64,000 bases of DNA from UMGS172 sp045636945 (GCA_045636945.1 JAZTYO010000032.1:1-64000); one strand, 5' to 3'. Positions 43,811 to 51,904 are shown, counted from the stretch's first letter. Numbers and translations are program-made. Notes: a model not told the origin generated them from the letters alone.

Positions 43811-44650
43811 TTATGTATTTTGGTTTCTGATATAGTTGAAAAGATACTGTTGAGCTATGCCTTCGTATCCTTTTGCACATTCGGGAAATTCACCGTTGAA
43901 ATATTCTTGGATGGCACGTTTTATCCAAACGTCCTTGGGCAGTGCATCAATACGCTGAAAACCGAAAAGCAGGGTACAGTCGGCCACCTTAATGCCAACA
44001 CCCGTTATTTTCATCAATTCGGCACGGGCTGTGTCAATATCGGCAGTTGCTATAAGTTTAAGGTCAATCTCTCCGTTTAAATACTTCTTTGCACCGTCCA
44101 CTATGTATCTTGCTCTGAAGCCTGAACGAATTGGTGCTAAATCCTCTGTGGTCAAAGCGGCAATTTTTTCGGCAGTAGGGAAGGTATAACCGCCGTTTGG
44201 CAACGGCTCGCCGAAGCTCTCACAAAGCCTACCGATAATACCCTTTATCCTTGGGATGTTGTTGTTCTGAGAAATAATGAAAGAGCATAACGCTTCCCAA
44301 GTATCCTGCTTTAAAATTCGTATGCCTTTGTTTTGGTTAGCAGCAGTTTTTAATATTTCATTTTCTGAAATTACGTTGATTATCTCACCGTAATTGCGGT
44401 CAATATCAAGGTATGCTCGCCAATTTTCCTCATATTCGGACAAAGTGCAATCATAAAGCGTAATAGTGCCGTTATTTAAGCCTACACGAAGCTTTCTCCC
44501 TAAAGCTATTCCAACCCAGGATGTGTCGTCAAAAGGCTCCCAACGAAAGGCCTGACCGCAATCAAAGGTTTCTTGCAATCCGAAATGTTCAACGCCTGAT
44601 ATGTAAACGTTGCCATCCTTTTCAATGGCAGTAGGATTGTATTTTTTCAA
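43811..44650 (-). CDS. 8-oxoguanine DNA glycosylase (OGG1 type)
   Basis: A 279-residue base-excision repair enzyme. The N-terminal domain has FDCGQAFRW; the helix-hairpin-helix GPD core has LKQDTWEALCSFIISQNNNI (quoted as the family stretch), then ITGVGIKVADC, whose Lys is the catalytic nucleophile in OGG1, and the Asp in ALPKDVWIKRA. I place the start at TTG 44650 (MKKYNPTAIEKDG), behind GGGGTGAT; the ATG far upstream would add 18 unlikely residues. Own minus-strand promoter. Confidence 0.9.
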   Translation of the reverse strand: MKKYNPTAIEKDGNVYISGVEHFGLQETFDCGQAFRWEPFDDTSWVGIALGRKLRVGLNNGTITLYDCTLSEYEENWRAYLDIDRNYGEIINVISENEILKTAANQNKGIRILKQDTWEALCSFIISQNNNIPRIKGIIGRLCESFGEPLPNGGYTFPTAEKIAALTTEDLAPIRSGFRARYIVDGAKKYLNGEIDLKLIATADIDTARAELMKITGVGIKVADCTLLFGFQRIDALPKDVWIKRAIQEYFNGEFPECAKGYEGIAQQYLFNYIRNQNT

Positions 44651-44675
44651 AGTATCACCCCAAATCATCATCTGA

Positions 44676-44704
44676 ATTATACAGGATTTTTTTGAACAAT
44701 GCAA
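44676..44704 (-). promoter_or_regulatory. sigma-A promoter of the glycosylase gene
   Basis: On the minus strand TTGCAT (44699-44704), 17-base spacer, TATAAT (44676-44681), about 26 bases before the TTG start. Confidence 0.75.
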
Positions 44705-44748
44705 TCGGTAATGTCAAGCAATTTTTGGTAGTGTTTACAAATTGTAGG

Positions 44749-44850
44749 GTTACATAACTCCGTAAATTATGTAACTTAGGGTCGAAAAACGTGATAAACT
44801 TAATGGTTTTTAGACTTTTCCACAAGGTTATCCACAAAAGTTATGTAAAC
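44749..44850. promoter_or_regulatory. DnaA boxes with GTTACATAA inverted repeats
   Basis: The 316-base gap between the glycosylase and the 96-residue gene holds a perfect DnaA box TTATCCACA (44828-44836) preceded, 3 bases away, by a one-mismatch box TTTTCCACA (44816-44824). Nearby, GTTACATAA (44749-44757) and TTATGTAAC (44767-44775) form an inverted repeat, and TTATGTAAAC recurs at 44841-44850 right after the boxes. The layout suggests protein binding. No dnaA, dnaN or AT-rich unwinding region is here, so I do not call it an origin. Confidence 0.6.
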
Positions 44851-44896
44851 CGAGGATTACAAAACGTATTATTTTGCGAAATTTCAAAATTTTTCC

Positions 44897-44927
44897 TTGA
44901 CAAAGTATGAAAGACAGTTTATCTGTC
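44897..44927 (+). promoter_or_regulatory. putative promoter or operator of the 96-residue gene
   Basis: A perfect -35 TTGACA (44897-44902) is followed 17 bases later only by TATCTG, a poor -10. That -10 region lies inside the palindrome GACAG-TTTAT-CTGTC (44913-44927), which could be an operator, or the promoter may need an activator. Confidence 0.45.
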
Positions 44928-44966
44928 AAACATATTTTATGAATATATGATTTTGGGAGGCAAAGC

Positions 44967-45257
44967 ATGTTGAGAGGTGTCAGTAAAAGAATAATAGAAG
45001 TTAACGACACGGGCAGTGAGCTTTTTGAAAAAGCTCTGTTTTTTGTAAAGACAGACGGTGGTAAAACCGAGTCAGAACTCCAAAAAGAAGCTAAGAAAAT
45101 AGTAACGTCATATTTTTCCGAAGACTCAAAACAACATCAGGGATTTTTAAGGTATACCGATTTAAAGAAAAAGAGAAGACGAAAAATTATTGCACTGACA
45201 TCTGCATTGATGCTTTGTTGCATTGCGGTTGCAGTACTGTTGAAGATTGTATTATAA
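44967..45257 (+). CDS. uncharacterised small membrane protein upstream of spoIIGA
   Basis: A 96-residue protein I do not recognise by name. It starts MLRGVSKRIIEVNDTGSELF, has a charged helical middle, a very basic stretch KKKRRRK (about 67-73) and a single C-terminal transmembrane helix (about 74-95), so it is probably tail-anchored with its body in the cytoplasm. The strong ribosome site GGGAGG fits a real gene. It has its own leader with DnaA boxes and its own terminator, so it is separate from the spoIIGA-sigE operon that follows 110 bases later. Confidence 0.7.
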   Translation: MLRGVSKRIIEVNDTGSELFEKALFFVKTDGGKTESELQKEAKKIVTSYFSEDSKQHQGFLRYTDLKKKRRRKIIALTSALMLCCIAVAVLLKIVL

Positions 45258-45258
45258 G

Positions 45259-45284
45259 AGCACCTGTAACGGTGCTTTTTTTAC
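45259..45284 (+). terminator. intrinsic terminator after the 96-residue gene
   Basis: Six-bp stem AGCACC (45259-45264) with GGTGCT (45271-45276), then seven T and further T-rich bases. Confidence 0.85.
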
Positions 45285-45311
45285 TTTAATTTTTAATTTT
45301 CTTTCATCAGT

Positions 45312-45346
45312 TACGACATAATTCGACAGTACGCAAATCGTATAAT
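45312..45346 (+). promoter_or_regulatory. Spo0A-type spoIIG promoter
   Basis: Two Spo0A-box-like sites in reverse orientation, TACGACA (45312-45318, TGTCGTA, 6 of 7) and TTCGACA (45322-45328, TGTCGAA, 7 of 7), lie exactly 10 bases apart. A perfect -10 TATAAT is at 45341-45346. No -35 exists at normal spacing, but ACGACA (45313-45318) is 22 bases from the -10, the same long spacing known for Bacillus spoIIG, where Spo0A-phosphate bound over the -35 region activates sigma-A polymerase. Confidence 0.75.
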
Positions 45347-45367
45347 TTAGTTAAAGGCGGTGATGAG

Positions 45368-46222
45368 ATGGTAATATATGTGGACGTTTTGATTTTCATA
45401 AACACCGTCATCGATTTTATGCTTTTAACGTTAGCAGGGACCTTAAGCTCAACCAAGCCGAGATTCTTGAGAAAACTTATTGCGTCGATTGTTTCGGCAC
45501 TTTTTTCTTTATATATTTTCCTACCGCCACAGCCCACCGTTATAGAGATACTTATGAGGCTGGTTTCATCATCGGTCGCGGTGGCTATCTGCTTCGGTTA
45601 CATAAATACCCGTTCTTATTTGCGTCGTCTGTTTACGTTCTTTGCAGTGTCGTTTATATATGCAGGACTTATGGCAGGAATGGTAATGCTTTTCAACCCT
45701 TCGGTTATGTCAATGAACAACGGAGTTGTTTATTTTAATATATCACCGATATGGTTGATTTCTTTGTCGTTGTTGTTCTATATTGCCATTGTTCTGATAA
45801 AGAAGCTTACGGGTCGTCAGTCAGAATGTGCAAAGGAATGCGATATTGAGTTTTTTATAAACGATAAAACCTGCCGTGCGAGGGCAATGGTCGATTCGGG
45901 GCATACGCTTAACGATGCGTTTTCAGACAGTACCGTGATAATTGTTGATAAATCGATAGCAGAAACGCTTTTTGGTAAGTCTGATACGGAGTGTATGCTA
46001 TCGGTACAAACACCTGCTACAAGCGAAATTTCAAGGCGATTTCGCATACTGCCGGTCAACACCGTTTCAGGTGAACGACTTTTACCTGCAGTTAAGATAG
46101 ATAATGCAACCGTACATAACAACAGTACTGTAATTAAACTCAACAAGCCTATATTGGTTATATCAAATCAGATATTAAGTGACGGTTATACGTCAATCAT
46201 CTCACCGAGAGTATTGGAGTAA
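45368..46222 (+). CDS. spoIIGA: Sporulation sigma-E processing peptidase SpoIIGA
   Basis: A 284-residue membrane aspartic protease that cuts the pro-sequence from sigma-E in the mother cell. Five hydrophobic segments cover about 2-145; the cytoplasmic protease domain has the active-site motif DSGHTLND with catalytic Asp176. The family usually shows D-S/T-G-N, so the His after Gly is a variation. In Bacillus the enzyme is triggered by SpoIIR from the forespore. Sits 6 bases ahead of sigE behind a Spo0A-like promoter. Confidence 0.93.
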   Translation: MVIYVDVLIFINTVIDFMLLTLAGTLSSTKPRFLRKLIASIVSALFSLYIFLPPQPTVIEILMRLVSSSVAVAICFGYINTRSYLRRLFTFFAVSFIYAGLMAGMVMLFNPSVMSMNNGVVYFNISPIWLISLSLLFYIAIVLIKKLTGRQSECAKECDIEFFINDKTCRARAMVDSGHTLNDAFSDSTVIIVDKSIAETLFGKSDTECMLSVQTPATSEISRRFRILPVNTVSGERLLPAVKIDNATVHNNSTVIKLNKPILVISNQILSDGYTSIISPRVLE

Positions 46223-46228
46223 TATTTT

Positions 46229-46951
46229 ATGAAAATCATCAGCACAAAACTTAGTATAATAATAAGAAATATTTTAAAAAAGATTGGGCTTATAAATAAC
46301 AGTTATTATATAAACGGACCCGAAACATTACCTGAACCGTTAAATGCAGAGGAAGAGCAAGAAATACTGTCTATGCTCACGGGTGACAGGTCGGATGAGG
46401 CGAAAGAAAAACTGATAATACACAATTTAAGGCTTGTGGTTTACATTGCAAGAAAGTACGATGCGGCAGGTGCTTCGGTTGAGGACCTTATTTCAATCGG
46501 TACTATCGGTCTTATTAAGGCAGTCAACACCTTTTGTCCAGACCGCAATATCAAGCTTGCAACCTATGCCTCAAGATGTATTGAGAATGAGATTCTTATG
46601 TATATGCGAAAAACAACCGTATTGAAAACGGAAATATCCATTGATGAGCCGTTAAACGTTGATTGGGACGGAAACGAGCTGCTTTTATCCGATATCCTCG
46701 GAAGCGACGGTGATGAGGTTGGAGGCAGGGTAGAGCAAGAGGATGAAAAGCGGTTGCTGAATAACCATATATCTAAACTTGACGACCGTGAACGTGAGAT
46801 AATGAATATGAGGTTTGGACTTGGAGGCTGTGAGGAGCATACTCAAAAGGAGGTGGCCGATATTCTCGGCATATCACAGTCGTACATCTCCCGACTTGAG
46901 AAGAGGATTATTTCAAGGCTGAAAAAAGAAATGGAAAAATCGTATATATAA
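46229..46951 (+). CDS. sigE: Pro-sigma-E sporulation sigma factor
   Basis: A 240-residue sigma-70-family factor, first mother-cell sigma of sporulation. The amphipathic N-terminal pro-sequence (1-26) ends in SYYINGPETLP, aligning with the Bacillus site EVYYIGGSEALP, so cleavage after Tyr26 is predicted. Region 2 (NLRLVVYIARKY, EDLISIGTIGLIKAV) and region 4 (QKEVADILGISQSYISRLEKRI) are highly conserved. sigG, which usually follows sigE in spore formers, is not here; a terminator and convergent genes follow instead. Confidence 0.97.
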   Translation: MKIISTKLSIIIRNILKKIGLINNSYYINGPETLPEPLNAEEEQEILSMLTGDRSDEAKEKLIIHNLRLVVYIARKYDAAGASVEDLISIGTIGLIKAVNTFCPDRNIKLATYASRCIENEILMYMRKTTVLKTEISIDEPLNVDWDGNELLLSDILGSDGDEVGGRVEQEDEKRLLNNHISKLDDREREIMNMRFGLGGCEEHTQKEVADILGISQSYISRLEKRIISRLKKEMEKSYI

Positions 46952-46955
46952 AAAC

Positions 46956-46985
46956 ATCCCCTTTAGACGTTGGACTAAAGGGGAT
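46956..46985. terminator. terminator between sigE and the amidase gene
   Basis: Eleven-bp perfect stem ATCCCCTTTAG (46956-46966) with CTAAAGGGGAT (46975-46985), 8-base loop. The plus-strand tail (TTGCTGATATTTT) is only moderately T-rich; the minus side has A/T-rich TTTTTATATA, so it may serve both directions. Confidence 0.75.
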
Positions 46986-47002
46986 TTGCTGATATTTTGA
47001 TA

Positions 47003-49969
47003 TTAATTGCCGGAATTGGTAGAGGGAGTATAATCCTTCGGCGGTGTTTGTTGGATTGAAACAAAGTAATCTACAATGCCTTGTGTCAATGCCTTACCGC
47101 ATTCGCTGTTAAAATCGTCACGAATCATATCGGAATATTCGTCAGCGTTGGTGATAAAGCCGTTTTCGGTTAGAACAACAGGACAGTCGGTCTGACGAGC
47201 AGTAAAGAAGTAGTGCCACTTAACACCACTCCATTTAGACTTTTTATAAAGCTTGCCATCACCGTGGAAAGGCTTTGAACTGTTATAAATTGCCGTCAGT
47301 TCGTCCGACGTATAGTTATAAATTGCGTCGTTTATCATTTTTGCCGCATTGGCCGAAAACGCATTAAAATGGTATGAGTTAAAGGCTCTCGGAGAGGATG
47401 AATCGGATGCGTTACGGTGGATTGCAATACAGTAATCAGCACCGACGTCACGCAGTAGCTTCATACGCTGCTCGGAGGTTGGGTTACTAGCGTTATCATA
47501 ACGCGTAAGATAAACTTTAGCACCGATAGATTCAAGCTGTGCTTTGATTTTCTCTGCAAGCATAAGGTTGAGCTGTGACTCATTGTATTTGCCGTGGCTT
47601 CCAACAGCACCTACGTCGTTACCGCCGTGACCCACGTCGATAGCGACTACAATTCCGTCAAGTCGGTAACCGTAAGGGTTAGAATTATCAACCGTTATAA
47701 CGGCAGGATTGAGGAAAGAGAACACAAGCTGACCGTCGTCGTTGTACTCGGCACTCCAACCGTAGAACATACCTGTCTTTTTTAGGTACAGACGCAAGGT
47801 ATGGTCTTCTTTATTTTTAATCCATTCAACCTTTTTGAATATAGGATTGTCACCGACCGAGAAATCACCGTTAATCACGGTAGCATAACAGAAGGTGATG
47901 TCAACGTATTCAAATGTCACAGCAGAAACGGTATAATCACGGTTTCCGCCCGAGCCTTGATTGGTATATTTTTGCGGTTTTACATCAAGCTTGAACGGTG
48001 CTTTCCAAAGCATGTCAAGTGTCAGCTTAGTGTGGCGTCCCTCCGAACTGAAGTTTGCAACAGTAATTTCGTTATGGTCGGGAAGTGTGCCCTTATAAAC
48101 TTCCAAAACCTTAACACCCTTGGACGAGGTAGTGTATACCATATTTCCGTAACGGAGCATTTTAAGCTTACCGCCTGAGGAGGAAGCATCACCGACACAG
48201 TAATCCACCGTGCCTTTGGGCAGGTAGTTGTTTGTCGGCCTTGAATAGTCGTTAGAATCGGTTGAGGTAAAGGTCTCAGCCTGCCAGTTTACAATCTCAC
48301 CGATTTCATATTCCTTTTCACGTTCTTCGTGGATAACCGTTATGTTTCCACCGCTTTCAGATTCGGTGCCGTAGATAGATTTGGCAGTGAATTTTACCTT
48401 TCCGAGCGATTTGTCCTCGTCATACACCAAAGGCAGGTCAATACGACCCGAATAGTTACTGTATTCACCGGTAGGCTTGCCAAGCTCGTCAAGTATCGGC
48501 TCCTCTGTCAAGTTTACGGTAGTGCTTCCGAGTTTTGCGGTGACTGTACTGTCGGATATTGCAACACAACTTACAAGCAATACCGAACGGCTGGGAAGGC
48601 TTTGCTTTTGTGTGGGTGCAATACTCTTTATAACCGTCTTTTTATAGGTTATTTTATAGGTTTCCTTAACACCCTTATGCTCAACGACAAAGGTATTTAA
48701 ACCAATGTCAAGCTCGAGGTCAAGCGAGAAATAACCAAGTGCGGTACGTTCAATTTCTTCGCCATTCAAGGTAAGCTTAAACGAAGGGTCAGAAGCTCCA
48801 GAAAGAATCGTTTTAGAGTTGTATGTAGTGAATTTTTTCTTTTCGGGACGGGAAATTGTAAGGTCCTTCAAGACGTAATCGTTGTCCCATTGGTCAGCCA
48901 AAAACTTAATAACGGCTCCTCGACTCTCGGTTTGGTCTTTGAAATATTCATCCCAACCGTCAATGCCGATACCTGTAATCTCAAGCGTATCAAGAGCTTG
49001 TAGCTGACTGATAATCTGGTCGGTTTGCTGCCAACCTTCGGCTTTACTGCCAAGTTTACTGTAATCGATCTTACAGTAAACGTCCTTCTCCATTTCGAGC
49101 TCGGTTCTCCAACCCTCGAAATAGGTCATAAAACTTACGTCGTCGCGTTCGGTAGAATAGGGGTTAAATACAATAACAAAGTCGCAGAAATCACCGTTGA
49201 ACCATTGTTTGACGTTAAATACAGCACCTTCGGGATAGCTTTCCTCGTTGATTTCAATGCCTGTGTAAAGCGTTTGGTCTGCCTTGGCAGTTGCCATATA
49301 AAAGTCACGCATAGCCATAGACAGAACGCTTTTTAATTTTAGTTCTGATGTGCCTTCGGGCATATCAGAAGGCAGGATATACATATTTTTAAAAACAAGC
49401 ATATCAGAGTAATTTCCTATATTTTTGTCCGACAAAGCCTTACAGATTCTATCAATATCAGTTTGGTCGGCAAGGCTGTTTTTCAGCATTGCTCGTATAT
49501 CGAGAGCAGTAATAACCGAAACGTTCTGAGATTTTGCATAGAAGTAAAAATCTTTAAGAAAATCGCCTAAAGGAGTCTCAAAGCCCTCAACTGGGAATAG
49601 AAGTCCGTCCTTGTAGTTTAATGTTAACTCAACGGTATCAAATCCGTCAGCCTTCAAGCTGTCAACAATTTTTTTAGCGTCTTCAAGTGCAGTGTCAATT
49701 GATGCTTCATCGGTCAAGAAATCCTCACCAGGTGCTATTGAGATACTGTTGAAGGTAGTAAAAGGTGTTTTTTCAACCTGAATTACAGGCTCGGTTACGG
49801 TGGGTAACGAACTCGAAGTACTGTCAACCGATTCTGTTTGTGAACGGCTGTCTTTGTTGGCAAGCATAAATATACCTGCCGAAGCTGCGGATATCACAAC
49901 GGTGATAACCAACAGTATCGGTATGATTAGTTTTAGATTGATTTTTGCTTTAGACGTCTCGTTGCTCAT
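47003..49969 (-). CDS. Large exported N-acetylmuramoyl-L-alanine amidase with GHL10-like N-terminus
   Basis: A 988-residue cell-wall enzyme. A cytoplasmic stub and transmembrane helix (about 12-36), a Ser/Thr linker, then a region (about 70-360) resembling the TIM-barrel glycosidase-like fold of its operon partner, two or three beta-rich domains (about 375-770) and a C-terminal Amidase_3 domain (about 775-975). Zinc ligands are visible as DVGHGG (His), KYNESQLN (Glu) and IAIHRN (His), with the catalytic Glu in LTENGF. It starts 2 bases after the partner's stop behind AGGAG. Likely cuts peptide stems from glycan chains during growth or sporulation. Confidence 0.88.
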   Translation of the reverse strand: MSNETSKAKINLKLIIPILLVITVVISAASAGIFMLANKDSRSQTESVDSTSSSLPTVTEPVIQVEKTPFTTFNSISIAPGEDFLTDEASIDTALEDAKKIVDSLKADGFDTVELTLNYKDGLLFPVEGFETPLGDFLKDFYFYAKSQNVSVITALDIRAMLKNSLADQTDIDRICKALSDKNIGNYSDMLVFKNMYILPSDMPEGTSELKLKSVLSMAMRDFYMATAKADQTLYTGIEINEESYPEGAVFNVKQWFNGDFCDFVIVFNPYSTERDDVSFMTYFEGWRTELEMEKDVYCKIDYSKLGSKAEGWQQTDQIISQLQALDTLEITGIGIDGWDEYFKDQTESRGAVIKFLADQWDNDYVLKDLTISRPEKKKFTTYNSKTILSGASDPSFKLTLNGEEIERTALGYFSLDLELDIGLNTFVVEHKGVKETYKITYKKTVIKSIAPTQKQSLPSRSVLLVSCVAISDSTVTAKLGSTTVNLTEEPILDELGKPTGEYSNYSGRIDLPLVYDEDKSLGKVKFTAKSIYGTESESGGNITVIHEEREKEYEIGEIVNWQAETFTSTDSNDYSRPTNNYLPKGTVDYCVGDASSSGGKLKMLRYGNMVYTTSSKGVKVLEVYKGTLPDHNEITVANFSSEGRHTKLTLDMLWKAPFKLDVKPQKYTNQGSGGNRDYTVSAVTFEYVDITFCYATVINGDFSVGDNPIFKKVEWIKNKEDHTLRLYLKKTGMFYGWSAEYNDDGQLVFSFLNPAVITVDNSNPYGYRLDGIVVAIDVGHGGNDVGAVGSHGKYNESQLNLMLAEKIKAQLESIGAKVYLTRYDNASNPTSEQRMKLLRDVGADYCIAIHRNASDSSSPRAFNSYHFNAFSANAAKMINDAIYNYTSDELTAIYNSSKPFHGDGKLYKKSKWSGVKWHYFFTARQTDCPVVLTENGFITNADEYSDMIRDDFNSECGKALTQGIVDYFVSIQQTPPKDYTPSTNSGN

Positions 49970-49971
49970 TT

Positions 49972-51534
49972 TTACTCCTGCTTTATACTTTTAAGTGCTT
50001 GTTTGAGATTATTATATTGTGCTTGTGTTAAGCTGTCGGTTGATGTGATTTCTGTATATGAGAAAATAAACACACCGTCACAGTTCTTTGATTTAGCATC
50101 CAAAGTTTGCCTTGCCAAAATGTCGTCATCGGTTTTCCATTCGGTTGTATTGGCATCCTCGGTATCGATTTTATATGCCGCAAGTCCGATGTAAAGCTTA
50201 ACATTGCTCTTGCGTTTTATTGAAAGCCAACGGTTGATAACCGTTGTGTAATCGGCAATGGGATGGTCATAACCAAAATAGATTTGCGGTGCTATGTAAT
50301 CGATAAATCCGTTTGAGTTCATCCACTTGGCAATATCGGCATATTTGATTTTGTAGTTGTCGTCTGTACCGTTCTGGGAAATATGGTACGAAGGGCTTAT
50401 GCCGAACTGAACATTTTTGTCAATGGCTTTTATGGCACTGTAAACCCCCGAAATAAGTGCGTTGACGTTGGCTCGGCGCCAATCGTCAAGCGAAAGGGAA
50501 GTACCCGAAGCCAAATATTCAGGCTTGTCAAAATCACTGTCAACAGCATTGGTATATGGATAGAAATAGTCGTCAAAGTGTATGCCGTCTACATCATAAT
50601 TCTGAACAATCTCGCGGACACCGTCGATTATAAGCCTTTGTACGTCAATGGATGATGGGTTAAAGTAAATACCGTTTTTATAGGTCAGAACGTTACGCAT
50701 CTTTCCCGAATCACCGCTATTATACCATTTTCTTGCAGGATGATTCGCAGCAAGCGAGTTGACATTGGTCGACGTTGCTGAAATTCGGTAGGGATTAAGC
50801 CAGGCGTGAATCTGCAAATTGCGGTTATGTGCCGCAGTCACCATATATTTCAATGGGTCATAGCCTGGGTCCTTGCCTTGAGTACCCGTCATATAAACGC
50901 TCATCGGGAAATATTCCGAATAGTAAAGAGCATCGGCAAACGGTCTTACCTGAACGATAACTGCATCGCAACCAAGAGTTTTAGCATCGTCAAACATTTT
51001 ATTTATCTTCTGCTTGAACGAAGCCTCGGTATCGTTTCTGAAATCAAGCTCGTAATATGAATACCATATAGCCGAAGTGAAGGATTGCTTCGGTGTGACG
51101 GTGGGTGTACTCAATGAAGTGTTGTCGGACGAGGTCTGTTCCGATGACGTTACTGAGCTTGTGCTTGAAGATGTGGTTTCAGTCGATGTTACATCGGAGG
51201 TTGTTACATCTGAGGAGGTAACCGATGAGTTTCCTGAGGAAACGTTGGAAGGTGAATCGGATGATACCAAGTCTGAGGACGTTACGTCGGTATTACTGCT
51301 ATTGAGTGATGTTGTATCAGAACTTGCATAAGGAGTCGAAATCACATTGTTTGTGCTTTCAGTAACCTGATTATGTTCGGATGAAGCGTAGCTACTGTTG
51401 TTGGCTGATAAAGTACCGTTACGGTCATTGTTTACGAGCATAATACAACCAACCATTGCCAAAGCGTAAGTGATTGCAACAGCCAAAGCGATAAGAATTA
51501 CGGTAGCACGTTTCATTCTATTAACACTCTGCAA
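49972..51534 (-). CDS. GHL10 (DUF187-type) glycosidase-like exported protein
   Basis: A 520-residue protein. TTG start at 51534 lies 7 bases after a perfect AGGAGG. An N-terminal hydrophobic segment (about 10-34, ending in MVGC, a poor lipobox) acts as signal or anchor. Residues about 45-150 are a Ser/Thr/Asp/Val low-complexity linker with repeated TSSD-like units. The GHL10 domain (about 155-500) has WYSYYEL, DAVIVQVRPFADALY, IHAWLNPYRI, DVDGIHFDDYFYP and IAPQIYFGY. Such proteins are thought to act on glycan strands such as denuded peptidoglycan. First gene of the operon with the amidase. Confidence 0.88.
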   Translation of the reverse strand: MQSVNRMKRATVILIALAVAITYALAMVGCIMLVNNDRNGTLSANNSSYASSEHNQVTESTNNVISTPYASSDTTSLNSSNTDVTSSDLVSSDSPSNVSSGNSSVTSSDVTTSDVTSTETTSSSTSSVTSSEQTSSDNTSLSTPTVTPKQSFTSAIWYSYYELDFRNDTEASFKQKINKMFDDAKTLGCDAVIVQVRPFADALYYSEYFPMSVYMTGTQGKDPGYDPLKYMVTAAHNRNLQIHAWLNPYRISATSTNVNSLAANHPARKWYNSGDSGKMRNVLTYKNGIYFNPSSIDVQRLIIDGVREIVQNYDVDGIHFDDYFYPYTNAVDSDFDKPEYLASGTSLSLDDWRRANVNALISGVYSAIKAIDKNVQFGISPSYHISQNGTDDNYKIKYADIAKWMNSNGFIDYIAPQIYFGYDHPIADYTTVINRWLSIKRKSNVKLYIGLAAYKIDTEDANTTEWKTDDDILARQTLDAKSKNCDGVFIFSYTEITSTDSLTQAQYNNLKQALKSIKQE

Positions 51535-51571
51535 AGTTACGCCTCCTAAAAACAGTTGAATTATATACTTA

Positions 51572-51600
51572 ATTATATTATAATATTATTGAAATAACAA
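51572..51600 (-). promoter_or_regulatory. promoter of the GHL10-amidase operon
   Basis: On the minus strand TTGTTA (51595-51600), 17-base spacer, TATAAT (51572-51577), 38 bases before the TTG start. A sigma-A form; I did not find a sigma-E-type site. Confidence 0.6.
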
Positions 51601-51628
51601 TAGTATTTTTTTGAAAAAGAGATTTTAT

Positions 51629-51904
51629 ATGACAAAATTTGATCATTATTTTTTGGTATATCTGGCAATAATTTCTTTTATTTCCATAATATTGACTGTT
51701 GCCGATAAAATGAGAGCGAAAAAACGCAAATACCGCGTACCTGAAGCGGTACTGTTTTTGTTTGCTGTTCTCGGTGGAAGTGCCGTGATGTACCTCACAA
51801 TGTGCCTTATCCGACATAAAACACAGAAAAGCCGATTTGTGTTCGGTATACCGTTTATTTTTTTTGTGCAGTGTGCTTGCATCTACGCAATATACACACA
51901 TTAA
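51629..51904 (+). CDS. DUF1294 small membrane protein
   Basis: A 91-residue protein with three hydrophobic segments (about 5-22, 38-58, 71-90) and the DUF1294 pattern DKMRAKKRKYRVPEAVL, LGGSAVMYL, RHKTQKSRF. The family is small and uncharacterised. ATG 51629 has AGAGAT upstream; a TTG at 51611 is in frame but has no ribosome site. Divergent from the GHL10 gene. Confidence 0.85.
   Translation: MTKFDHYFLVYLAIISFISIILTVADKMRAKKRKYRVPEAVLFLFAVLGGSAVMYLTMCLIRHKTQKSRFVFGIPFIFFVQCACIYAIYTH

Noticed and set aside
44749..44850. Replication origin suggested by the DnaA boxes
   Set aside because: Only two boxes, no dnaA, dnaN, recF or gyrase genes and no clear AT-rich unwinding tract. Treated as a regulatory region instead.
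51572..51600. Sigma-E promoter for the GHL10-amidase operon
   Set aside because: The visible hexamers fit sigma-A better and no CATACA-like -10 of the sigma-E class was found.
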